Positions 1-7,600 of a stretch of DNA of 21,927 nucleotides are shown in pieces. The position numbers were made by a program, and so were the translations under genes. Position 1 is the first letter of the stretch, and every line of letters starts with the position of its first letter. The notes under the pieces were generated by a model that was not told the DNA's origin, searched no databases, and saw only the letters and a program-made list of their open reading frames with translations. The stretch is from contig MU602774.1 in the NCBI GenBank assembly GCA_025201865.1, positions 9,443 through 31,369 of the forward strand, given 5' to 3'. Source of the stretch: Ramicandelaber brevisporus. Its lineage: Eukaryota > Kickxellomycota > Ramicandelaberales > Ramicandelaberaceae.

Positions 1-175
1 TTGTTTAATTCGTACTGTTAATCACATCTCACCTGTTTATTCTCACCGAGTGGGATGTTGCTATTTCATGTTGACTGCCAGCGTGTCAACAGTGTGGCTT
101 TCTCTCTGTTCTCTGCTTTGCCAGCGCACACCAAATCAAACTAACTAACCAACTTTCTATCATCAAGATCGACGT

Positions 176-850
176 ATGTATTCGACACTGCAGCGCCTGT
201 CGGCTGTCGGGACGTTCACCATGTCTGTGGTGATGTTCCTTCTTGCAGCGATCTCTGCCTGGAGTGCCCTCACGCGTCCAATCGTCGGTGAATCCACTAT
301 TGCCTCGCTTGATTCCTCTTCCTCCAACCTCACCTGGAGCAACGGCTATGCCCAGCTGACCGCCAACAGCGTCAACACCATTTTCGGTAATGTCTACCGC
401 AACGATATGTTGGACACCCGCTCTGGCTATGCCGAGTTCACTCGAATCAACTTCTCTATCGATGCCGACTTGTCCCACCTGTTTGACTGGAACACGAAGC
501 AGCTCTTCCTGTACCTGTCTGTTGAGTACGAGACGCCAAAGCACGGCCGAAACCAGGTGGTTATCTGGGACAAGATTGTTAAGTCAAAGGAAGAGGCTCG
601 TGAGCTGCGCATTACGGAAAGCAACAAGTATCCATTCCGCCATGTTGATGGCCACTTTAAGGACACGAACAATGCCAAGCTGGTGCTGCGCTGGGATGTT
701 GCGCCGTACGTCGGCTTGATGTTGCCGGAGACGGTGCCATTTGTTGGTGAGATGGTTAAGGGAAAGAGCTACGCAAGAGCTGTGGAGGCGAAGCTGCGTG
801 GAGTTGAGTCGATTGTGCTGAAGCGTAAGGTCTCTACTACTCAGGCTTAA
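176..850 (+). CDS. SPC3: Signal peptidase complex subunit 3 (SPC22/23 family)
   Basis: Non-catalytic subunit of the ER signal peptidase complex, which removes signal peptides from secretory proteins during translocation. The 224-residue product has one N-terminal membrane segment (about residues 11-34) and a lumenal domain. Family hallmarks are HLFDWNTKQLFLYLSVEY (101-118), NQVVIWDKIV (126-135) and the late LRWDVAPYVGLMLP stretch (171-184), matching the SPCS3 pattern of 'DWN-KQLF-YL' and 'NQVV-WDKI'. It is about 40 residues longer than the human protein: extra residues lie between the membrane segment and the lumenal core (about 40-80, Ser/Asn-rich, with a potential N-glycosylation site NLT at 51), and there is a basic C-terminal extension after about 195. 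The ATG at 176 places the conserved hydrophobic segment right after a short cytosolic tail, as in the family. The gene is intronless. Family identity is very clear from sequence; the role is taken from the family. Confidence 0.93.
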   Translation: MYSTLQRLSAVGTFTMSVVMFLLAAISAWSALTRPIVGESTIASLDSSSSNLTWSNGYAQLTANSVNTIFGNVYRNDMLDTRSGYAEFTRINFSIDADLSHLFDWNTKQLFLYLSVEYETPKHGRNQVVIWDKIVKSKEEARELRITESNKYPFRHVDGHFKDTNNAKLVLRWDVAPYVGLMLPETVPFVGEMVKGKSYARAVEAKLRGVESIVLKRKVSTTQA

Positions 851-1048
851 CTTAACATTTCTTTACTTATCATAGCATAGCATAGCTAACTTGCTTAACA
901 AACTGCTAAAGTCTTTGAATTTGACACTATTCAATTGTGGGTGTGTTGCTCTAGAATGCTGCTCTTTTTGTTGTTTGGGTGTCCCTTTTTTGCACAAACA
1001 AACTTCGAATAAACGCTCCAAAATCAGATTTTGATCTTTGAAGATCAG
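851..1048. promoter_or_regulatory. Intergenic region between SPC3 and the poly(A) polymerase gene
   Basis: This 198-bp AT-rich spacer separates two genes on the same strand, so it should hold the SPC3 3' end and the next promoter. It contains a short tandem catag repeat near 873-886, T-runs near 984-992 and an ataaac element near 1009. No ORF, RNA gene or strong core-promoter motif was seen. Assignment as terminator plus promoter is inference from position. Confidence 0.4.
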
Positions 1049-2563
1049 ATGGCGGCATTGCGGACACTGTTTGGCGGCCAGTTTACAGCACTCTCGGCCA
1101 AACGGGTAGTTCTTTTCAACAGCAACTACAGTAGTAAAGTAGCATCAGTTACTAGTTTGCAGCTGAACAGCGCTCATCGGTTGTACACAACCAAAGGCAA
1201 ACCACAAATCTCCACTTCGGACAGTGTTGTAGTTGCAGATCAGGATGTCAGTGAGAAGTCAGCAGCAGCAGCAGCAACAGCAGCAACATCATCATTAGAA
1301 CAACCTGAACAGCCTCGATTGACAGCATCTCATTTGCTTGACAAGGAAATTGCCGATTTTGTTCAGGAAATCTGCCCGACATTCAAGGAGCATCAAGTGC
1401 GCACCCATGTAGCAATGCGTGTCATGTACGCTCTGAAGGCCATCTACGGCTACAAGGCAAATACTCTCCCATTCGGCAGCTTTGTCACATACACTTATCT
1501 CCCATCAGGCGATATCGACATTCATCTCGATCTCCCCAAACACATGCGCATTGCAATGACGGATGAACTGACACCGGTTGCAACCGAAGACGTGACAGTT
1601 GATCAACTTGCGCGTAGATATACATTGAAGTCAATGGGCAAAATTGCAAAATATCTGCGTGTTAATGGCATTGCTAATCAAGTCAAGTTGATTCCGTATG
1701 CTAGAGTCCCACTGATTAAGGTGTCTGAAAAGCTCACAGGAGTTCAGCTGGACTTGAGCTTTAGAATTGGAAAAGGAGTTCCTCAGGGACAGGTTGGTGG
1801 AGTATTGGTAAGAAGATTGATGGACAAGTATAAAGGAAAGTTGTATCCATTAACTATGGTCATTAAATACATGTTGGCGAGAAGTCATTTGAATGATCCC
1901 GCAGATGGTGGACTGGGTTCTTATGCTACTACTTTGATGATTGTTAGCATGTTCCAGCAACAGCAGAAACTACAACCAGTCATTGAATCGGCCGAATCAG
2001 CTGTGGAGTCTGAACAGGATGATGTTAACGCTGATCCGAAGAAAATTCGCAAGGCACCTTATAATGAGAGAGTTACTCAAATCTCCAATCCTGAGGGACT
2101 TGGTCAATCCTTGGTAGATTTCTTGGATTTGTATGGAAACAAGTTTAACTTTGCCCAGAAGGGAATCCGAGTTAACGATGATGGAGAAATATTCGACAAG
2201 GCAGTCAGCCCGGAGTTCCCATATCCACCCCGCTTCGATCGGTTGCTTGTGGTTGATCCATTGAATCCGTGCAACGATGTTACAGCCTCTTCACGTCGCA
2301 TTGATGAAATTGCTGAATTATTCTCAAACTCGCTTGAGAGACTACAAAAGAGAATGGAAGATTACGACAATGGCAAGTTGGATGAGGAGGAGATGGACAG
2401 AGGTATATTGAGTGAAATTGTGCAGATTGAGTATAAAGATGTCAAGTTTAGGAGACACTTGAGAAGATTGTTTGATTCAGGTGCCATTCGTAAGATTGTT
2501 GCTGCGGCCGCAGCAAAAGTACCAAAAGATAGACGCAAAGACAAGTATGAGGACTACGAATAA
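1049..2563 (+). CDS. Trf4/TENT4-type non-canonical poly(A) polymerase, probably mitochondrial
   Basis: Nucleotidyltransferase that probably adds A tails to RNA 3' ends. Starting at the first ATG (1049) the product has 504 residues; an in-frame TTG 18 nt upstream is not needed. The polymerase-beta fold is marked by GSF (143-145) followed by SGDIDIHLDL, with metal-binding Asp155 and Asp157, and by the third Asp235 in VQLDLSF. The PAP-associated central domain follows: YPLTMVIKYMLARSHLND (266-283), GGLGSYATTLMI, and further on DFLDLYGNKFNFAQKGI, all diagnostic of the Trf4/5-PAPD5/7 group. The N-terminus has no acidic residue for about 57 residues, is rich in Arg/Lys/Ser/Ala, and holds RLYTTK at 44-49, a plausible matrix-protease site (Arg at -3). 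That suggests mitochondrial import, unlike nuclear Trf4. A poly-Ala/Thr linker (about 71-82) follows. The C-terminus is Lys/Arg-rich. No intron is seen. Confidence 0.85.
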   Translation: MAALRTLFGGQFTALSAKRVVLFNSNYSSKVASVTSLQLNSAHRLYTTKGKPQISTSDSVVVADQDVSEKSAAAAATAATSSLEQPEQPRLTASHLLDKEIADFVQEICPTFKEHQVRTHVAMRVMYALKAIYGYKANTLPFGSFVTYTYLPSGDIDIHLDLPKHMRIAMTDELTPVATEDVTVDQLARRYTLKSMGKIAKYLRVNGIANQVKLIPYARVPLIKVSEKLTGVQLDLSFRIGKGVPQGQVGGVLVRRLMDKYKGKLYPLTMVIKYMLARSHLNDPADGGLGSYATTLMIVSMFQQQQKLQPVIESAESAVESEQDDVNADPKKIRKAPYNERVTQISNPEGLGQSLVDFLDLYGNKFNFAQKGIRVNDDGEIFDKAVSPEFPYPPRFDRLLVVDPLNPCNDVTASSRRIDEIAELFSNSLERLQKRMEDYDNGKLDEEEMDRGILSEIVQIEYKDVKFRRHLRRLFDSGAIRKIVAAAAAKVPKDRRKDKYEDYE

Positions 2564-2635
2564 TATAAAAAAAAACAGTGTTTAGTACATCTGCATGCTA
2601 TTATTATTATCATCGAACTAAAACTTGAAATACAT
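2564..2635. terminator. Convergent 3' ends of the poly(A) polymerase gene and ATG10
   Basis: The two stop codons face each other across only 72 bp. The segment has an A-run just after the first stop (about 2564-2577) and a repeated attatt tract (about 2599-2610). Both transcripts must end here or overlap as antisense 3' tails. No hairpin terminator applies in a eukaryote; the call is positional. Confidence 0.4.
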
Positions 2636-3322
2636 TTACACCTCATTTAGCGTAGTCAACCAGGAGAGAGGCACTGTGAGTCCAATAGGTGCACCATAGA
2701 TACTAATCCAGCTCGCAATGTACCGTTTCAACACATCTTCTCTTGACAGAGCAGGATCAACTATCGACTCCATAAGAGTGGCAGTGTTGCACGGATGAAA
2801 TGAATAGCATGGAGTGCCAGTTAAAGGATTCTCGCTCATTGTAATCCCGCCACCGAATGGCACAGATTCTAGCGCTGCACGATCCGTATCTCTGCGGATT
2901 ACATGCTGATAGAGTTCAGTGTCTGTGATTGGCATGCCAGAATGTCTCCATTGTGGAGTAAGATAGAGGACAGGCACTTGATACGATGCAGAATGGATGA
3001 CCTGAGCATTGATGACAATCTCGTGTGCATCTCCGAGGTCCGAATGTAGAGTAGAGCCATCAACGTCTTCACTGACAAGCTCGCCCATGTCACCAAACTC
3101 ATCTTCGGCAGCATCCACGAGGCGAGATGTCTCATCCAAACTGCCACTTGAACTGGCCAAGCTGTGAGCAGGAACTGTATACCTGCGGGCAAGATAGACT
3201 CGCTGCTGGCCGCCCAATGGTGTGGCATACTGCTGCAACGACCATCCAAGCATCCCAGCACGGTCTGCCACAGTGTAAAAGTGTCTGCAGGCGTCTTCAA
3301 ACTCGTCGAGCCTCAGCGTCAT
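2636..3322 (-). CDS. ATG10: ATG10, E2-like enzyme for ATG12-ATG5 conjugation
   Basis: E2-like conjugating enzyme that receives ATG12 from the E1 ATG7 and attaches it to ATG5, producing the E3 that drives ATG8 lipidation in autophagy. From the ATG at 3322 the product has 228 residues (human 220). The signature is a His-Pro-Cys motif in CYSFHPCNTATLM; the Cys of HPC (residue 178) is the predicted thioester cysteine. Flanking family motifs are YQVPVLYLTPQWRHSGMP (114-131), reading as 'VPVLYF' with 'G-P-T', and YIASWISIYGAPIGLTVPLS (201-220), reading as 'YI-SWLS--GP-VGL--P-S'. An acidic low-complexity insertion (about 56-105) separates the N-terminal helix from the core. The annotated start is the first ATG in frame; a TTG directly before it is ignored. 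The gene is divergent from NAA50 and convergent with the upstream polymerase gene, with no intron. Confidence 0.92.
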   Translation of the reverse strand: MTLRLDEFEDACRHFYTVADRAGMLGWSLQQYATPLGGQQRVYLARRYTVPAHSLASSSGSLDETSRLVDAAEDEFGDMGELVSEDVDGSTLHSDLGDAHEIVINAQVIHSASYQVPVLYLTPQWRHSGMPITDTELYQHVIRRDTDRAALESVPFGGGITMSENPLTGTPCYSFHPCNTATLMESIVDPALSREDVLKRYIASWISIYGAPIGLTVPLSWLTTLNEV

Positions 3323-3420
3323 CAAGGCTTTCCGCGTTCCTCAAACCAATCAATCTATCAAACAAAAAAAACAACAACAGAAGCAGCAACAAAAGAAGAC
3401 GAGGAAACTCACTCATCGGA
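3323..3420. promoter_or_regulatory. Bidirectional promoter between ATG10 and NAA50
   Basis: Only 98 bp separate the two divergent start codons. The middle is A/C-rich on the + strand (AACAAAAAAAACAACAACAG type sequence at about 3358-3378), resembling leaders of other genes in the window. It must hold both transcription starts or they overlap the coding regions. No TATA box was recognised. Shared regulation of the two genes is inference. Confidence 0.55.
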
Positions 3421-4197
3421 ATGGCCGGATCTCACAGCCCAGTGTCTCTTGGTCCTGTCAGCAGAAACAACCTCGCTGCCTTGCGCCGCCTCAACACAGT
3501 CTTGCTTCCAGTTCGGTTCAGCGACAAGTACTACCGTGATGTGCTGAGCGTTGGCTCTCTTGCACAGCTTGCTTACTACAAGGACGTGTGCGTTGGTGCC
3601 GTCACGTGTTTTATTGTGCCGCTGGAAGATGGAGGCGAGGATGTAGTGCTGAAGAATGCAGGCAAGCGTCCAGAAGAGAAGGAGCGTCCAATATCGGAGG
3701 TGCTATCGACATTGCCAGCACCCACAGCCGCGCCAGATGTGATGGCAACCGCATTGAAGCCACCAAAAGATCCAAAGAAGGTTGAGGATGATGCAAAGTC
3801 AAAGGCGAAAGCAAACGCAAAAGACAAGAACGCCAGTAGCGGTAATAAAAAGAAGGAGGAGGAAGAAGCTGCTGCTGCTGCTGCCGCTGCCAAGGCAAAA
3901 GAAGAAGAAGAGGCAGCTGCACTCCCACCTGGCCCAAAGAGACTGTACATTACAACACTAGGTGTTCTTGCACCATATCGTCGACTGGGCATTGGAAAGA
4001 AGTTGATTGACCATGTTACTGAGTATGCAAAGTCTGCACATCCAGAAGCTGCCGCGCTGTCTCTGCATGTATCGGTTGATAATGAGGAAGCCATCGAGTT
4101 CTACAAGAAGCTGGGATTCAGTGTCAGAAAAGAACTCAAGAGTTACTACATTGGATTGCCAAACTGCGACGCACTCTACCTTTGGCGCGATCTTTAA
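3421..4197 (+). CDS. NAA50: N-alpha-acetyltransferase 50 (NAA50) with a long internal insertion
   Basis: GNAT-fold acetyltransferase that acetylates protein N-termini using acetyl-CoA, usually with the NatA complex. The first half matches NAA50: LRRLNTVLLPVRFSDKYYRD (21-40), then VLSVGSLAQLAYYKDVCVGA (41-60). The second half gives KRLYITTLGVLAPYRRLGIG (173-192), with the acetyl-CoA pyrophosphate loop R-x-x-G-x-G at 187-192, then LHVSVDNEEAIEFYKKLGF (215-233). The two halves, adjacent in human NAA50 except for a short loop, are split here by about 100 residues (about 68-172). These are Lys/Glu/Ala/Pro-rich, include eight consecutive Ala (150-157), and are probably disordered. Start: ATG 3421 matches the family N-terminus. 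The frame stays open upstream to 3127, but that part overlaps ATG10 antisense and is not NAA50-like. Total 258 residues against 169 in human. Confidence 0.92.
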   Translation: MAGSHSPVSLGPVSRNNLAALRRLNTVLLPVRFSDKYYRDVLSVGSLAQLAYYKDVCVGAVTCFIVPLEDGGEDVVLKNAGKRPEEKERPISEVLSTLPAPTAAPDVMATALKPPKDPKKVEDDAKSKAKANAKDKNASSGNKKKEEEEAAAAAAAAKAKEEEEAAALPPGPKRLYITTLGVLAPYRRLGIGKKLIDHVTEYAKSAHPEAAALSLHVSVDNEEAIEFYKKLGFSVRKELKSYYIGLPNCDALYLWRDL

Positions 4198-4266
4198 GTC
4201 AATTATTCTTTTCAAAAAGCCTTGAAACATATCATTCAATCATTGGGATGCACCTCGTGGACATCA

Positions 4267-4301
4267 CTGATTACTGATGACTGATGACTGATTGCTGATT
4301 G
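4267..4301 (+). repeat. Five tandem 7-bp units (ctgatga-like)
   Basis: Units read ctgatta, ctgatga, ctgatga, ctgattg, ctgattg, directly adjoining. They sit in the 3' flank of NAA50 and look like a minor minisatellite. No function is suggested by the sequence. Confidence 0.8.
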
Positions 4302-4417
4302 TTCAATTTTGAATGTCGATTGGAGTCTGTGTCTGTGCCTGTTTATTTTTTGTTTTGATTTTCTGCGGTTTTTTTCTTTTGTATTTTTTTTTGCACCCTA
4401 CAAGGAGATCCACGGCG

Positions 4418-4474
4418 CAGCAACAACAACAACAACAACAACAACAATAACAATAACAATAACAATAACAACAC
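4418..4474 (+). repeat. CAA / CAATAA simple repeat in the SMC5 leader
   Basis: A run of CAA triplets changes into CAATAA hexamers and back to CAACAA. It lies about 135 bp before the SMC5 start and probably falls in the leader or promoter. CAA-rich leaders recur upstream of other genes here, consistent with unstructured 5' UTRs. The six-frame poly-Thr and poly-Cys ORFs over it are artefacts. Confidence 0.85.
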
Positions 4475-4607
4475 CAGCCATTTTGCCAAACAAAAGCGAA
4501 ACAATCGGTCAAAGCTTGTCGCCTGTTTGTCTTTGTTTCGCGAGCCTTGTCCAAGTGTGCTTTAGTTGTGTTCTTTTCTTTTCCCTTCTCCTCTCAATAG
4601 ACAGACT

Positions 4608-7600
4608 ATGACTGGACATCAACAGCAGCGACATTACGACGAGAACAACAAGCTCAAGATGAAGGTTGAGCCGCAGTTTGGCGGTGGTCGAGCTCATACG
4701 ATCAAGGCTGAGCCTGTTAACCCAAACCGCAGCAATAGCTTCAATAATGACCCTCTCAGCACTATCGACGAGCAGCAACAGCAACAACAGCAACAGCAGC
4801 AGTACAATGCATCAGGCAATAAACGCCAACGTGAATGGTCTCCTGATGTGGATACAGATAGTGATGATGATGATGAAACGGCAGCAGTGCTTCCTCCAAG
4901 CAAACAGCGTCGTAATATTGATCGCAACAACAGTACTAGCACAATGGTGTCCCCGCCAGATTCTCGCATTGAATATATGAATGGAGTAATTGAGCCTCCA
5001 AATGTATTTGCCAATGGACATATTCAGCAGTTTACTAGCACACCTCCCTCAGATGAAACGGTTTCAGCCACCATTGCTACTGCAACTGCTTCAGCTACTT
5101 CAGCTACTACTACTACTACTACTACTACCTCAGCCGATGGTGGCAGAGGAGTAGCTCGGATGCAGCAACCAAAGAGCCTACATGCACTGGCTGATGACAG
5201 TGGTAGTGAATATGGAAATGATATTCCAGATGCATTGGACGAGAGTGATGAAGGTGAAGAAGAAGATGGAGATTTGAATGACACCATGGACATTCATGCT
5301 GATGCAGTGCTGGTTGACAATGCAGCTCAAGTTCTGGGCAATTATCGAGACTATTCACAGCATCGCAATGGATCAATAGTTAGAATTGCCATAAAGAACT
5401 TCCTGACATATTATCAAGTTGAGTTTTATCCAGGGCCTCGGCTGAATATGGTTGTTGGCCCAAATGGAACCGGAAAGTCATCCATTGTCTGCGCCATTGC
5501 TCTTGGATTAGGCGGAGCACCAAATATCTTGGGAAGAGCCAAGGAGATTTCAGAGTTTGTAAAGACTGGAGAAAACAAAGCACACATTGAGCTGGAAGTG
5601 ATGATTAGACGCAAAAATCCACACAGTGAGAATGGACCAGATTTGATGAAGACATGCGTAATTAGAAGATCATTTACACGCGATGGAAACCAGTCAAATT
5701 GGAAAATTGATGGAAAACATGCGACAATGAGACAGGCGACTGATTTGATGAAGAAGCTCGGAGTTCAATTGGACAATTTGTGCCAGTTTTTGCCACAGGA
5801 CAGAGTGAGTGAGTTTGCGCAAATGACACCTCCACAGCTACTAAGAGAGACTCAAAGAGCAGTTGGAGATGACAACATGACTAATGATCACGACAATTTG
5901 ATTAAAATGAGAAGCGATGAAAGAACTCTGGTTCAACAGTTGGCTACTGAGCAAGAGCAGGTTGATTCTCTGATTAAAAGAAATGAAAGATTAAAGGAAG
6001 AAGTGGAGCGATTTAATGAGCGCAAAAGACTGGAAGAGACATATCAGCTATTGCAGGCACGTGTTCCAATGGCAAAGGCAGTTGAGGCCACAATTGCAGT
6101 AAACCAAGCCAAAGCAGTTAGAAAAGATGCTCATGAACGATTCTTGGCTACAAAGAGAGCACACGAGCCAGCTATTAAAATGGTGGAAAGAGTTGAGAGC
6201 GAAGTCAGATCATTGAAGCAGAATAGAGATCAATCAGTAAATAGATGCCAGCAGGTTAATGGTAAAATATCAGAACGAATCGAAGGAGTCAAGTTGCTGG
6301 AAGAAAAGAATGAATCTATTAGTTTGCAAATCGATGCAGTCCACAGAGATGCCGATCAGCGCAAAGAAACACTGGCCAACAGAAAGAGAGCAGTGGATGA
6401 CTTAAAGAGACAGATGCAAGAGGGAGCACCTGATTTGAGTGCCTTGCCTGGAATTGAGTCGCAAATGCATGATGTGCAGGCTACAATCAATGCCAACCAG
6501 CGCATAATTAATGAAAAGGAAGGTGATTTAAGAAGCATTAGTCATGATGCACAAAGAAACACACTCAGCATGAGCAGATTAATGAATCAGCTGAGAGATA
6601 TTGAAGATGTCAACAATCAGCGCTTGGAGGCTTTAAAGTCATTCAATATCGATACATATCAGGCTGTATTGTGGCTGCGCCAAAATGGTGATTTGTTTGA
6701 AAAGACTGTGTATGAACCACCTGGCTTGTCGGTTAATCCGCGTGACTCCAAATTGGCAGATGTAATTGAGGCAGGAATGAAGACTGTGTATGAACCACCT
6801 GGCTTGTCGGTTAATCCGCGTGACTCCAAATTGGCAGATGTAATTGAGGCAGGAATGAAGGCAGATTCTCAAAAGATGTTTATTTGCCAAACTCACAATG
6901 ATTATCGCACGTTTACTCATCATGTCATTGATACTCGCAAATGGAGAGTAAATGTGACTGAATCCAGTGGAAAGAGTTTGAATTCTATTAGAAATGCACC
7001 TGAAATGATTCCAGTGGAAACCATTCGTCAGTTAGGATTTGATGGCTATTTGATTGACATGTTTGAGGCACCTGAAGTTGTCAAAGTTTACTTGTGTGAG
7101 TCCAACTTTTTACACAGTGTGCCTTATTCATCTCGCAGAATTGATTCAGCCAGAGTTGACTCATTGAAGAAGATTAGAGCCTACTTTGTTATGGACACCA
7201 AGTTTTATATCACATTTTCAAAATATGGTAGAAAATCAGCCATAGTAGATACATCTTCGGTTAATAGAGCCAAGTTGTTGGTTGGCAGTGTTGATGTAGA
7301 CCGCAGAGAACTATTGGTTCAGCAGATGGATGAGTGTAGAGGTAGAGAGGAAGAGTTGACTCGCCAAGTTAGTCAGATTGAACAAGGCTTGATTCAGTAC
7401 AGAGTGGCTGTGCGTGATGCAAAGCAGAATTTGAGTGAACTATCTGCGCGCAGAGCTGATATAAACAAGTCTAAAGTTGCATTCCAGCAATTGCAGCGCA
7501 GATATGAAACACAGCTAAATGAATATGAAAGATTACGCCAGCAGCCTGTAAACTCCAAACAGACGATCAAAAAGTTACAGGATTCAATCAAGAAATTGAC

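Larger units (their letters stand above)
4198..4607. promoter_or_regulatory. NAA50-SMC5 intergenic region with simple repeats
   Basis: About 410 bp with no supported gene. Contents in order: the NAA50 3' end; five near-perfect tandem 7-mers of ctgatKR type (4267-4301); a T-rich block (about 4339-4392); a CAA/CAATAA run (4418-4474); and a pyrimidine-rich tract ending in ctcaatag (about 4566-4600), just before the SMC5 ATG. The last looks like a 3' splice site, so a leader intron is possible, but I cannot identify a convincing donor. Apparent ORFs across it are translated simple repeats. Confidence 0.5.

Noticed and set aside
175-185. gtatgt at the SPC3 start as a splice donor
   Set aside because: The continuous frame from the ATG gives the complete family N-terminus including the membrane segment, so no splicing is needed.
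3127-3420. N-terminal extension of the NAA50 frame
   Set aside because: The NAA50-like protein begins at the ATG at 3421; the upstream 98 codons overlap ATG10 antisense and have no family similarity.
4303-4611. Poly-Thr/Ile and poly-Cys reading frames around the CAA repeat
   Set aside because: They are translations of simple repeats and T-rich DNA, with no domain or codon bias.
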